Shown: positions 1 to 8,004 of the stretch, one piece after another
Numbering within the stretch: the stretch's first letter is position 1
How the letters are laid out: each line of letters begins with the position of its first letter
NCBI GenBank assembly: GCA_965197865.1
Contig: CBDANZ010000005.1
Coordinates: 124,001 to 188,000, forward strand
Length of the DNA stretch: 64,000 nt
Source of the DNA: CBDANZ01 sp965197865
GTDB taxonomy: Bacteria > Acidobacteriota > Vicinamibacteria > Vicinamibacterales > CAVVIG01
Direction of reading: 5' to 3'
Made by a program: the position numbers and the translations under genes
The notes under the pieces: generated by a model
Databases searched by the model: none
Told to the model about the DNA's origin: nothing
What the model saw: the letters and a program-made list of their open reading frames with translations, nothing else

Positions 1-1
1 A

Positions 2-715
2 AACCCGCGAGTGTCTTCACTCGTAGCGCCCGTTGAACACGCGTTGCAGTCCACGCTCCCCACGGCGTCGGTGTCTCCTCAGGCTGGAATTCTGCAAGCG
101 GTAGACATCCTGACGTTAGATGAGTTGATTGGCTTTGGCCGCGATGATCGCCCGCAGCCACGGCTGGCCGAGAAATGGTCGGCCGATGCGGAAGCGCCAA
201 CGTGGCGCCTCTGGCTACGGCCCGGCGTCACGTTCCACGATGGGCGGCGCGTCACAGCCTCTGTAGTACGAGACATCCTCGCCCGCGATTTGCCTACCCG
301 ACTCGGACAGGCGTTCGACCACGTGGAACGAGCCAGAGCAGTCGGGGAATACGAAATCGAGTTTTCACTGAGGCGGCCGTCTGCTTTTCTGTTGGAAGGC
401 CTGCAGATCCTAGTTCAAGCTTCTGGTCGACCAGTGGTTGGAACCGGGCTTTCTAGGCGACGCGCCAAGGGAAGGCGAAAAGGTCGAGGTGCTGGCGAAT
501 AAGGCTATTACGGGGGCAGGCCCGACATCGACCGTGTGATCTTTGAACCGTATGCATCTGTTCGTGCGGCATGGACAGATATGCTCCGCGGACAGGTCGA
601 CATGGTGTACGAGATCGGCGTTGACGCGCTGGACATGCTGGAGCCTTCCAGTAATTCAAATGTCTTCACGTTCCAGCGTCCGTACGCGTACGTCGTCATT
701 CTCAACATCCGAAAT
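2..715 (+). pseudogene. Broken ABC transporter solute-binding protein, family 5 (peptide/nickel type)
   Basis: This is the 3' part of a periplasmic peptide/nickel-binding protein gene (SBP_bac_5 family). It is already open at the window edge. Seen: the reading frame gives the family's N-terminal lobe, including LAEKWS and WRLWLRPGVTFHDG (to about 400). The homology then moves to another frame for GDAPREGEKVEVLANK (456-505) and returns to the first frame for YYGGRPDIDRVIFEPY (503-550). It ends near 715 inside a beta-rich segment (YVVILNIRN). Two compensating frame changes and an abrupt end mean that no full protein can be made. Family members are normally about 500 residues, so the C-terminal half is missing. 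Confidence 0.7.
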
Positions 716-737
716 AGGCATGGGAGGAGACGAGAAC

Positions 738-977
738 ATGTCACGGACACTCTTGAAGGCAGAAGCGGTTGCCGTGGAGGATCAGATCTACCCGGTGAGG
801 TACTTCGAGCAGCGGAACGAGCGGCCCCTTTGCCGCTACAGCGCCGAGATCCTGCTCGGCCCCGGTGATTGCATCATCTTGGACGATGAGTCGGTGACCA
901 GGCTCAAGGCGCGTGCCGCACCGCTCGTGCCGGCGACACTCTACAGCCGCCTGCTCACGCGAGCGGCGGCAGCCTGA
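738..977 (+). CDS. Small uncharacterised protein (79 aa)
   Basis: I do not recognise this gene. I chose the ATG at 738 because a strong GGGAGGAG ribosome site lies 9-16 bases upstream; the frame is open further upstream but runs into the solute-binding relic. The product starts MSRTLLKAEAVAVEDQ and has no membrane segment or signal peptide. It contains a compact acidic/hydrophobic stretch (LGPGDCIILDDESVTRL) and an Ala-rich tail. It follows the pseudogene directly, and a GC-rich hairpin follows it. The good ribosome site and clean stop argue for a real gene. Confidence 0.5.
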   Translation: MSRTLLKAEAVAVEDQIYPVRYFEQRNERPLCRYSAEILLGPGDCIILDDESVTRLKARAAPLVPATLYSRLLTRAAAA

Positions 978-991
978 ACCGAGCGAAAGTC

Positions 992-1026
992 AGCGCGGCG
1001 GCCACGCAGTCCGCTGCCGCCGCGCT
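992..1026. terminator. GC-rich hairpin between convergent genes
   Basis: A perfect 10-bp inverted repeat (AGCGCGGCGG at 992-1001, CCGCCGCGCT at 1017-1026) with a 15-base loop lies between the 79-aa gene and the oppositely oriented HU gene. There is no T-tract, so it could be a bidirectional terminator or just a stable mRNA end. Confidence 0.4.
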
Positions 1027-1112
1027 ACTGTCAGCCTGTGTGTCCGGAAGACGTCCACTGAGGGGAGCGAGTGAGTCATCCGGGCGGCCACGGGCAGGTC
1101 CAAAGACCCGCG

Positions 1113-1412
1113 CTACTTCCGTGGCAGTACCGCGTCTTTGAGCTGCTTGACGATCCGGGCCTTGACGACCGTCTTTGCCGGAATCTTGATCGCTTCGCCG
1201 GTCGCGGGGTTTCGGCCCATCCGGGCTTTCCGCTTCTGAACGACCAGCTTCACCATCCCGGGGAGCACGAACTCACCCGCGCGTTTGAGTTCTTTCTCCG
1301 CCATCATCGTCAGCTCGTCGAAGTAATCGCGGGCCTGCGTCCGCTTGACCTCGAAGCGCTCGGCGAAGTGCGAAAAGAGCTCTGATTTACCCATCCTGCG
1401 GGCGTCAGCCAT
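1113..1412 (-). CDS. HU/IHF-family DNA-binding protein
   Basis: Histone-like nucleoid protein of the HU/IHF family (99 aa; the usual length is about 90-100). Seen: an N-terminal helical dimerisation part (MGKSELFSHFAERFEV), then the beta-arm region containing the family signature GRNPATGEAIKIPAKTVVK, where the Pro that intercalates in DNA would lie. The ATG at 1412 is preceded by AGGGGAAC; a second ATG at 1394 is possible and matches the usual HU N-terminus better. It is transcribed alone, divergently from queF. It probably bends and compacts DNA; its partner specificity cannot be read from the sequence. Confidence 0.93.
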   Translation of the reverse strand: MADARRMGKSELFSHFAERFEVKRTQARDYFDELTMMAEKELKRAGEFVLPGMVKLVVQKRKARMGRNPATGEAIKIPAKTVVKARIVKQLKDAVLPRK

Positions 1413-1567
1413 CAGCGTTCCCCTCCCTTGACGCGCGTGATGTTTCCCGGCGATCTGGCGCGCGCAGCGGCGATCGCGGTTTTCCTGCGAAAAACGCCGT
1501 ATCCTAGCTCGCCCTTCTCACCACTGTCAAACCGCAGCGGGACAGCTGATGCTAGAATTTTTTCGGG

Positions 1568-1918
1568 ATGTCAAACTCGACGCTCGAAACGTTTCCCAAC
1601 CCACGCCCGGAACGTGATTATGAGATCGCGATCACTTGTCCGGAGTTCACCTCGCTGTGCCCGAAGACCGGGCTTCCCGATTTCGGCAAGATCCGTATCA
1701 CCTACGTGCCCGACGCGCGCTGCGTCGAGCTGAAATCGCTCAAGTACTACATGATCGAATTCCGGAACCGCGGGATTTTCTACGAGCAGGTCACCAACCA
1801 GATTCTCGACGACCTCGTGGCTGCCATTCAGCCGCGGCACATGACAATCGTGGGCGATTTCTCGGTCCGCGGCGGGACAACAACCGTCGTCACCGCTAGG
1901 TACGATAGACAGCAATGA
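1568..1918 (+). CDS. queF: NADPH-dependent 7-cyano-7-deazaguanine reductase (preQ1 synthase)
   Basis: QueF reduces the nitrile of preQ0 to the amine preQ1 in queuosine biosynthesis. The 116-residue length fits the short, single-domain (type I) form. Seen: the catalytic Cys lies in TSLCPKTGLPDFG, and the QueF signature CVELKSLKYYMIEFRN follows about 25 residues later. The C-terminal beta segment VRGGTTTVVTAR is also typical. The gene overlaps the Smr-domain gene by 4 bp (ATGA), so the two are probably translated together. No preQ1 riboswitch could be recognised in the 155 bases upstream, and no other queuosine genes lie in the window. Confidence 0.95.
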   Translation: MSNSTLETFPNPRPERDYEIAITCPEFTSLCPKTGLPDFGKIRITYVPDARCVELKSLKYYMIEFRNRGIFYEQVTNQILDDLVAAIQPRHMTIVGDFSVRGGTTTVVTARYDRQQ

Positions 1919-2184
1919 CGGATTCTATTCGCATTCCGATCGTGTCCGAGATCGACCTTCACACGTTTTCGGCGCGCGACGTCTTGTCAGTCGTTGAAGA
2001 GTACGTGAATGCCGCCGTCGAGGCGGGGTTGAAGCAAGTGCGGATTGTTCACGGACGGGGTCGAGGCGTCCAGCGCGGGATCGTTCAGGCCGCTCTCGAG
2101 CGTCACCCGTTCGTCGTGGAGTTCTGGGACGACACCGCAGCGCACCTTGGCGCAACCATCGCCAAGATCGCACCGCGCGCGTAA
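1915..2184 (+). CDS. Smr-domain protein
   Basis: A stand-alone small MutS-related (Smr) domain of 89 residues. Seen: EIDLHTFSARDVLSVVEEYVNAA (the DLH motif), then VRIVHGRGRGVQRGIV, which matches the HGxGxG motif of Smr nucleases, and the C-terminal GATIAKI strand where GGxG is usual. Known Smr domains nick DNA or cleave RNA; stand-alone forms are uncharacterised in most bacteria. The start codon overlaps the queF stop (ATGA). Its 3' end overlaps the decayed DUF192 reading frame on the other strand by about 80 bp. Confidence 0.88.
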   Translation: MTDSIRIPIVSEIDLHTFSARDVLSVVEEYVNAAVEAGLKQVRIVHGRGRGVQRGIVQAALERHPFVVEFWDDTAAHLGATIAKIAPRA

Positions 2185-2606
2185 CCGGACCGTTCACGTC
2201 TGTCGCGCGGGCTTTCAACCCCTCGGCTACCGCGACTCTGAAAGGATCGCGCCACGTGTTCCGACCCCTCCGCGAGAAAGAGTCGATCGCCGACGCGAAG
2301 CACGCCGCCTCGGAGCGCTCCCGCGGCAAATTCGACGGCCGACGAGGCCAGCGGCGACATGACGATACGCCACGGCACCACAGGCTGGACGATCTTTCTC
2401 ACCCGCCCGCTCGACTCGACGAACGCCACGTCGATCGAGAACCGCATACCGATGGTGTGCACGGCATTGCAGCGCGTAATCACCAGCGCCGACCCGATCG
2501 GCAGCTCAGTTCACCCGAGCAACCCGCTCCGGCGCGAGGCGCTGGTCTCGGCAAGCTCCACCGACGAGGCAACAATGGTCTGCGTTCGCGCGTTGATCAG
2601 GAGCAT
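2103..2606 (-). pseudogene. DUF192 family gene with an in-frame TGA
   Basis: Reading from an ATG at 2606 (or GTG at 2609) gives a normal DUF192 N-terminus (VELAETSASRRSGLLG), then a TGA at 2511-2513. The same frame continues without interruption into the DUF192 core: GSALVITRCNAVHTIGMRF, a strand ending in DVAFV, and the C-terminal GGVLRVGDRLFL. The stop sits where the family has a charged residue before the hydrophobic turn, consistent with CGA changed to TGA. The rest of the frame is complete, so this is a young nonsense allele or a base error. The last 40 codons overlap the Smr gene and look non-homologous. DUF192 proteins are small and often exported; their function is unknown. Confidence 0.65.
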
Positions 2607-2618
2607 CACCTACGGATT

Positions 2619-2750
2619 CTAGAAAACACCTGGCACGAGATGCCAGCCAACGCGGCTGCAATACGCACGATAGCGCTCGTCGCGGCCGAGCACGCGTTCA
2701 TCGAAGAGCGCCAGCACCACCAGCGCCGCGTCCGCGACGATCACGATCGC
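2619..2750 (-). pseudogene. C-terminal relic of an isoprenylcysteine methyltransferase-like membrane protein
   Basis: Only the last 30 residues are recognisable: a membrane-like segment followed by FDERVLGRDERYRAYCSRV and WHLVPGVF. This matches the usual end of ICMT/PEMT-type integral membrane methyltransferases (E..L...F..Y..Y...V.R.IP). The upstream part of the same frame does not continue the family, so the gene is a remnant. It lies beside other relics. Confidence 0.45.
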
Positions 2751-2805
2751 GATGTTTGATGAGATCGCTGGCGACGAGAAGCCCGAGAAGAGGCGCGGCT
2801 GACGG

Positions 2806-2904
2806 CTCACCATCGAGGAATTCGAGCACGTGCTCGAGACGTTTCCGCTCGTTCCCTTGAATGAGCGCGACGCGGCGATCGATGCGTTCCTGGCCGAGCG
2901 ATGA
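2806..2904 (+). pseudogene. Possible C-terminal scrap of a restriction-modification or DNA methyltransferase gene
   Basis: A short open segment reading EEFEHVLETFPLVPLNERD and ending at TGA 2904 resembles the extreme C-terminus found in large class I DNA methyltransferase/type II restriction proteins (EFEHVLSTFPL). Nothing upstream in any frame supports the rest of such a gene. I base this on the short motif alone. Confidence 0.25.
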
Positions 2905-2915
2905 GTCGAAACGCA

Positions 2916-2936
2916 GCCACGAAGGCACGAGAAACC
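2916..2936. repeat. Dispersed CCACGAAGGCACGA repeat, copy 1
   Basis: GCCACGAAGGCACGAGAAAC belongs to a short purine-rich repeat also seen at 9814-9840 and 11513-11580. All three copies lie between genes. Confidence 0.5.
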
Positions 2937-2982
2937 ATTTCATAAACTCTGTAGTGTCAGCCTTAAGGCGGACAGGCGCTGG

Positions 2983-3183
2983 TCAGCTCGTCGGAAGGCG
3001 GCGCGTCTGCGAGAGGTAGCGCGTGGCCTTCTGGAGCGCGCGCTGCTCGGACTCTTCCCTGGTGGCGCCGGGGTCCACGTTTGAAATCGTGCAGTGATAC
3101 ACGCCGCCGAGCTTGTAGGTTTCGATAGCAATCGGCCAGCCGGAGAGCTCCATCCGGCGGCGCGAGTGGTCTTCAGGCTTCAT
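2983..3183 (-). CDS. Small conserved-looking protein coupled to a rhodanese (66 aa)
   Basis: I do not recognise the family. The ATG at 3183 follows the rhodanese stop after only 2 bases, so the pair is almost certainly one transcript with coupled translation. The product is soluble with no signal peptide. It reads like a compact alpha/beta protein (WPIAIETYKLGGVYHCTISN), then a helical tail rich in Glu, Gln and Arg. A single Cys sits in the YHCTI strand. A role with the sulfurtransferase is plausible from position only. Confidence 0.6.
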   Translation of the reverse strand: MKPEDHSRRRMELSGWPIAIETYKLGGVYHCTISNVDPGATREESEQRALQKATRYLSQTRRLPTS

Positions 3184-3185
3184 CG

Positions 3186-4025
3186 TTATGGCTTCTCAAC
3201 TGGCGCACCGACCAGGTTGCCCCACTCCGTCCACGATCCGTCATAGTTCTTCACGTTCGGGAACCCGAGCAGGTACTTCAAGACGAACCATGTGTGGCTC
3301 GAGCGCTCGCCGATCCGGCAGTACGCGATGACCGGCTTGTCGGCCACCACGCCCTGCGCCCCGTAGAGCGCCTTCAGATCCTCGAAGCTCTTGAATGTCC
3401 CGTCGTCGTTACACGCTTTACCCCACGGGATGCTCTTCGCGCCTGGGATGTGGCCGCCGCGCTGGCACGTTTCGGGTAGTCCCGGCGGCGCCAGGACCTC
3501 GCCTGTGAACTCCTGCGGGCTTCGAACATCGACGAGCACGGCCGACTCGCTCTTCATGGCCTGCTGCGCTTCGGGCAGAAACGCGCGCAGCGAGAGATCC
3601 GGCGCGCCGGCCTTGTAGGTTCTTGGCGCGAACGCCGGCTTGTCGGTGCTGAGCTCGCGGCCTTCGGCGAGCCACTTCTTGCGGCCACCGTTCATGATCC
3701 GGACATTCTTGTGTCCGTAGATCTTCAGCTGCCAAAAAGCCCAGGCGGCAAACCAGTTGTTGTTGTCGCCGTAAAGCACGACGGTCGTTTTGTTGTCGAT
3801 GCCGGCCTTCCCGAGCAGCTCCTCCAGCTTCTTCATCGGGACGATGTCGCGAACGAGCGTGTCGCAGAGTTCGGTCGTCCAGTTCCAGTCCGCCGCGCTC
3901 GGCACGTGACCCTGGTCGTATGCGCTGGTGTCCACGTCCACCTCGACCACACGCACACCTGCGTCCTTGGCGTGTTCAGTCACCCAGTCGGTTGTCACCA
4001 GTACTTGTGGGTCGCTGTACGGCAT
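3186..4025 (-). CDS. Thiosulfate/3-mercaptopyruvate sulfurtransferase (tandem rhodanese)
   Basis: A 279-residue two-domain rhodanese, the usual length for the SseA/CysA type. Domain 1 (about 1-140) is the inactive structural copy. Domain 2 (about 155-275) carries the active-site loop in IAYCRIGERSSHTWFVL. The CRIGERS loop is closer to thiosulfate sulfurtransferases (CRxGxR) than to the CGSGVTA loop of mercaptopyruvate enzymes. The reaction moves the outer sulfur of thiosulfate to cyanide or another acceptor through a Cys persulfide. There is no signal peptide, so it is cytoplasmic. The ATG at 4025 has GGGGAGAAAG just upstream. It is followed at once by the 66-aa gene. Confidence 0.93.
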   Translation of the reverse strand: MPYSDPQVLVTTDWVTEHAKDAGVRVVEVDVDTSAYDQGHVPSAADWNWTTELCDTLVRDIVPMKKLEELLGKAGIDNKTTVVLYGDNNNWFAAWAFWQLKIYGHKNVRIMNGGRKKWLAEGRELSTDKPAFAPRTYKAGAPDLSLRAFLPEAQQAMKSESAVLVDVRSPQEFTGEVLAPPGLPETCQRGGHIPGAKSIPWGKACNDDGTFKSFEDLKALYGAQGVVADKPVIAYCRIGERSSHTWFVLKYLLGFPNVKNYDGSWTEWGNLVGAPVEKP

Positions 4026-4103
4026 GTCTTTCTCCCCTTGTCATAGAGCCCATCATCTTGTCACGAGACGCTGCCGAGCCGGTAGTGTTGCCTGCCGAAG
4101 CTT

Positions 4104-4132
4104 TTGCAATGATGGAATCGTCTGCATATAGT
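4104..4132 (+). promoter_or_regulatory. Candidate sigma-70 promoter for the DinB-DUF2461 operon
   Basis: TTGCAA (4104-4109), a 17-base spacer and TATAGT (4127-4132) lie in the divergent gap between the rhodanese and DinB genes. The -10 matches 5 of 6 consensus bases and the -35 matches 4 of 6. A leader of about 120 bases would precede the DinB start. Confidence 0.35.
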
Positions 4133-4261
4133 TAACGGTTGCAGGAGCAGGCCTCGCCTGACCTCGCGTCAACGGTCAGCCGACTGAGGTGGGCCAGAAA
4201 GCCCCTGCCTTAACGGGCGTCGTAGGCGTTCTTAGACAGGCCATAACGGAGGGCTGTGAAC

Positions 4262-4807
4262 ATGACTGGCTATAGCGGTAAAGATCTGGTGCGTAGCTTT
4301 CGTCAAGTGCGCGGGAACACGATTCAGATTGCCGAAGAGATTCCCGAGAGCAAGTACGACTTTCGGGCGGCGCCAGAGGTTCGAAGCACCGGCCAGATGC
4401 TCGTGCATATTGCGCTGGGATCTGGATTTCAGACCCACATACACGGGAACCGGATCAACGATCTCATGAAGGTTAACTTCCCCGAGTTAGTCGACAAGGT
4501 GAGGGCTGAAGAGGCCCAGCCGCGCACCAAGTCGGAAGTCGTCGCGCTCCTGAAGGCTGAGGGCGAGAAGTTCGCGTCCTTTGTCGAGAGCCAGTCCGAC
4601 GCGTTCCTAGCCGAGCAGGTCGCTATGCCGCCTCGCACGCAGCCGCCCACCAAGACCCGCTTCGAAATGCTGCTGTCGCCGAAGGAGCACGAAATGCACC
4701 ACCGCGCGCAGCTTATGCTGATGGAACGGATGATCGGCATCGTGCCACACCTGACGCGACAGATGCAGGAACGGATGGCGCAGGCCCAACAGGCAACCCG
4801 GTCCTGA
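4262..4807 (+). CDS. DinB-superfamily protein
   Basis: A DinB/YfiT-like four-helix-bundle protein (181 aa). Seen: the conserved first helix (SFRQVRGNTIQIAEEIPESKYDFRA, shown only in part by family norms), a His in MLVHIALG and a second His pair in KEHEMHHRAQ. Together these match the three-His metal site of the superfamily. Members include thiol-dependent transferases and damage-inducible proteins of unknown role. I chose ATG 4262 because GGAGGG lies 9 bases upstream; the GTG at 4256 would be too close. The stop overlaps the next start (TGATG). Confidence 0.85.
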   Translation: MTGYSGKDLVRSFRQVRGNTIQIAEEIPESKYDFRAAPEVRSTGQMLVHIALGSGFQTHIHGNRINDLMKVNFPELVDKVRAEEAQPRTKSEVVALLKAEGEKFASFVESQSDAFLAEQVAMPPRTQPPTKTRFEMLLSPKEHEMHHRAQLMLMERMIGIVPHLTRQMQERMAQAQQATRS

Positions 4808-5475
4808 TGCGGTTCAGCCCAAAGGCGCTCGCCTTTCTTCGCGCGCTGAAGCGGAACAACAATCGCGATTGGTTCAAGGCAAGGAGGGATCAGTACGATC
4901 TGCTGTTGCGCGGCCCGATGATCGAATTGATCGAAGATCTAGCCGCCGACTTCCATGCCTTCGCGCCGGATCTGGTGGCCAGGCCGAAGACGTCGCTTTA
5001 CCGGATCTATCGCGACACCCGGTTTTCCGAGAATAAGACACCCCTCAAGACACACATCGCCGCGGTGTTTCCGTGCCGCGGCTTGGCAAAACATCAGGGT
5101 GCTGGCCTCTACCTCGAGATTTCGCCTGGATGGGTGTGGGTGGGTGGAGGCATGTACGCGCCCGAGACGTCGCAGTTGCACGCGGTGCGTGAGCACATCG
5201 CGGCCAACGTCAGCCGTTTGCGCGCGATTGTCGAATCGCCCGTGTTCCGGCGCACCGTCGGTCGGCTGGACGGCCGCCGCCTCCAGCGGGTGCCGCGCGG
5301 CTTTCCCAAGGATCACGAAGCTGCCGAATACCTGAAGTACAGCCAGTTTCTCTCCGGCCGGGAGTTTCCCGCGACCTTCGCAACCAGCGCGCGCTTCTAC
5401 GCAGGCGTCGTCAACGTGTTCCGGCACGTGGCACCGCTTGCCAAGTTCCTCAACGAGCCGCTCCTGAAGGGCTGA
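4807..5475 (+). CDS. DUF2461 (TIGR02453) family protein
   Basis: A 222-residue member of the TIGR02453/DUF2461 family, full length. Seen: the N-terminal FLRALKRNNNRDWFKARRD signature (F..L..NN...WF...R..Y), the central SLYRIYRDTRFSENKTPLK motif, and GLYLEISPG followed by GGGMYAP. The family is common in soil bacteria and fungi and has no established biochemical activity. The start codon overlaps the DinB stop by one base, so the two are co-translated. There is no signal or membrane segment. Confidence 0.9.
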   Translation: MRFSPKALAFLRALKRNNNRDWFKARRDQYDLLLRGPMIELIEDLAADFHAFAPDLVARPKTSLYRIYRDTRFSENKTPLKTHIAAVFPCRGLAKHQGAGLYLEISPGWVWVGGGMYAPETSQLHAVREHIAANVSRLRAIVESPVFRRTVGRLDGRRLQRVPRGFPKDHEAAEYLKYSQFLSGREFPATFATSARFYAGVVNVFRHVAPLAKFLNEPLLKG

Positions 5476-6587
5476 ATCGTCGTCAGGGTGAAGCCGGACA
5501 CTACCGACGCACCGACGGCACGCATACTGTCGTGTACACTCGAAGTATGTCGTCGCCAGCTGCCTTCCACGGACATCGTCGCGTGCCGCCGCCCGTCAAT
5601 GAATCGGTGCGATCGTACTCGCCCGGGTCGGCGGAGCGCGCCTCGCTCAAGGCGCGGTTGTCGGCGATGGCCACCGAGACGATCGACATTCCGCTCGTCA
5701 TCGGCGGCAGAGACGTCTGCGCCGGCGACCGCGCGCTAACCGTCATGCCGCACGAGCATCAGCACACGCTCGCGAGATATCACAAGGCAACGCCCGAGCT
5801 TGTGCTGTAGGCGATCGACGCCGCCCGCACCGCACACGCAGAGTGGTCGCGCTGGTCGTTCGAGGATCGCGCGACGGTTTTCCTGAAGGCCGCCGAGCTT
5901 CTGACCACCACATGGCGCGACGCCGTGACCGGCGCAACGATGCTCGGCCAGTCGAAGACGGCGTTTCAGGCGGAGATTGACTCGGCGTGCGAAATCATCG
6001 ACTTCTGGCGCTTCAACGCGCATTACGGCCAGGAGTTGCTCGACGAGCAGCCGACAAGCAATCACACGGTGTGGAACCAGCTCGAGTACCGCGCGCTCGA
6101 GGGGTTCGTCTACGCGGTCACGCCGTTCAACTTCACATCGATTGCCGCCAACTTGCCAACCTCGCCCGCGTTGATGGGCAACACGGTCGTGTGGAAGCCG
6201 GCGTCGAACACCATGTTCTCGGCCCACTGCCTGATGCAGCTTCTTGAAGCCGCCGGCCTGCCGCCCGGTGTCATCAACTTTGTCGCCGGAGACGCGGCGA
6301 CGATCTCGAACGTCGTTTTGTCGCATCGCGATCTCGCCGGCCTGCACTTCACGGGGAGCACCGACGTCTTCAACGCCATGTGGAAGGCGATTCGCGCATC
6401 AATGTCCACCTACCGGTCGTATCCCCGCATCGTCGGCGAGACGGGCGGCAAGGACTTCGTCATCGCCCACGCTTCGGCCGATCCGGTTGCGCTCGCCGTG
6501 GCGATCGTTCGCGTGGGCTACGAGTTCCAGAGTCAGAAGTGCTCCGCGGTGAGCCGCATTTGCGTTCCGCGCTTGCTCTGGAGCGAT

Positions 6588-6596
6588 GTGCGCGAT
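6588..6596. repeat. Left target-site duplication of the IS256-family element
   Basis: GTGCGCGAT here and GTGCGTGAT at 7996-8004 flank the element and differ at one base. Nine bases is within the 8-9 bp made by IS256-family elements. Confidence 0.75.
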
Positions 6597-7995
6597 GAGT
6601 CAATGCCATTCGTAGTTGACATTCTGTGACGACCCTCTGGTTTACGCCGCCGACTTCTTCATTCCTTCGATCTGTCGCGTGAATGCGACACGCAGCAAGG
6701 GCAGCGCTCGGAAGTTCTTGATGCGGCGCAGCCGCGGATCGAGATCGAGCAATGCGGTGGCCAACCACCGCTGCTTCTGCTCGCTGTTCTTCCAGTGATC
6801 GACCTTGGCGATGCGGCTCTCGACACGGGCGTGGATCGACTCGAGCGCACTGGTCGTTTTCAAGCTCGTGCCCAGCTCGCGAAAGACGCCGAGGTGATGA
6901 AGGGTGAGCGTCTCCTCCAGGCCCTCGTCCAAGCTCGCCACTGCGGAGGCATTGAGAAGGACCCGTTCGGCGCGGACCTTTCCCAGCGCGCGCTTGGCGG
7001 CCTCGTACGTCGGCTGCTCATACGCCGCCTGCAGCTTCCGGCGCAGGGTCGGCCGGTGACGCTCCGGAAGATAGGCCAGGACATTCTCGCGCTTATGCCA
7101 CTGACAGCGCTGCAGCCGGGCCGCCGTCCCGAACACCTCGCGGACCGCCGCGTGCAACCCTTTGGCGCCGTCGGTCACGACGAGGAGGCCGAGGTCCGTG
7201 CGCAGCCCGCGGTCCACGAGCTCGCGGAGGAATGCCGCACAGACCTTCCGATTCTCGGTGGCCGTTTGCACGAACCCGAGGAGCACTTTCTCCCCGGTGA
7301 TCGTGATGCCGACGGCCGCGACCCTCTCATCCTCCGCGAACGTCTTGCCGTCGAGGAGCAGGGCGACCACGTCGTCGCGGTCGAGGCGCCGTTCCAGCCG
7401 TTCCTGCAGCTTTCGCGCACTGGCCCGCTTGAAGCGACGCGACACCGTCGAGGCGCTCAAGCCGAAGGCCTCCGGGACCGCCTCCGCGCACCGCTCGTAT
7501 TCTCGGGTGGACAAGCCGCCGAGGACCTTGTGCAGCAGCCCGGCGTCGCGGGTGCGCGGTGCCTGCAACCGCTCGTAGGTGGGCAGCGGCACCTCCTGGT
7601 TCCGCAGGCGATCGCGCACCCGCGGCACCGCGAGCGGAATCTTCTGATCGGCCAAGTCAATCGACCACCGTTGCACCGTCCAGCGCACGTGGCCCAGCCG
7701 CCGGCCCTCCCGCACAGACCGCTCGCCAGCGAGCCGCTCCACATCGGCCTGCAACTCGACGTGCACCTTCTCGAACGCCACCGGAATCAGCGCCTGGATC
7801 AACGCAATGCGCGTGTCCAGGTCCGGGGCCGCCATCGACGGTACCGGCACCAGGCCGATGTGGTTTCCTTTTCCTCGCATCTGTCGTACTTTGCGCGCCC
7901 TGGGTGGTGACCTCCTGGAATGTGCCGTTCTTGGCGGAACGCTCATTCCTATACGGGGTCGCCACCCGAATTTCAACTGAGACTAGCACTCACTC
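6597..7995. mobile_element. IS256-family insertion sequence inside pruA (1,399 bp)
   Basis: I placed the ends from three facts: the host reading frame resumes exactly, a 9-bp duplication flanks the element, and the ends form an imperfect inverted repeat. The left end reads GAGTCAATGCCATTCGTAGT. The reverse complement of the right end starts GAGTGAGTGCTAGTCTCAGT, and both continue with TTGA-ATT and then GTG-CGAC. One transposase gene fills the element on the minus strand. The single mismatch in the duplication suggests that the insertion is not brand new. Confidence 0.85.
6642..7880 (-). CDS. IS256-family (Mutator-like) transposase
   Basis: A DDE transposase of about 412 residues, normal for the family. 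Seen: an N-terminal DNA-binding region, then the catalytic motifs: first Asp in VVALLLDGKTFAED, second Asp in LGLLVVTDGAKGLHAAV, and Glu in TTSALESIHARVE. CQWHKRENVLAYLP is the conserved CxxH segment between the second Asp and the Glu. The reading frame is intact, so the element may still be active. I propose the ATG at 7880; upstream ATGs in the same frame (7946, 7976) give a basic extension unlike the family. The usual strong ribosome site is absent. Confidence 0.93.
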   Translation of the reverse strand: MRGKGNHIGLVPVPSMAAPDLDTRIALIQALIPVAFEKVHVELQADVERLAGERSVREGRRLGHVRWTVQRWSIDLADQKIPLAVPRVRDRLRNQEVPLPTYERLQAPRTRDAGLLHKVLGGLSTREYERCAEAVPEAFGLSASTVSRRFKRASARKLQERLERRLDRDDVVALLLDGKTFAEDERVAAVGITITGEKVLLGFVQTATENRKVCAAFLRELVDRGLRTDLGLLVVTDGAKGLHAAVREVFGTAARLQRCQWHKRENVLAYLPERHRPTLRRKLQAAYEQPTYEAAKRALGKVRAERVLLNASAVASLDEGLEETLTLHHLGVFRELGTSLKTTSALESIHARVESRIAKVDHWKNSEQKQRWLATALLDLDPRLRRIKNFRALPLLRVAFTRQIEGMKKSAA

Positions 7996-8004
7996 GTGCG
8001 TGAT
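7996..8004. repeat. Right target-site duplication of the IS256-family element
   Basis: GTGCGTGAT, pairing with 6588-6596 (GTGCGCGAT). It encodes the VRD of pruA on this side. Confidence 0.75.

Noticed and set aside
1413..1567. A preQ1 riboswitch in front of queF
   Set aside because: The region lacks the short A-rich tail and C-rich loop of preQ1 riboswitches and no clear pseudoknot was found.
6795..7910. A 371-codon plus-strand frame opposite the IS256 transposase
   Set aside because: It mirrors the transposase gene on the other strand and has no recognisable domain.
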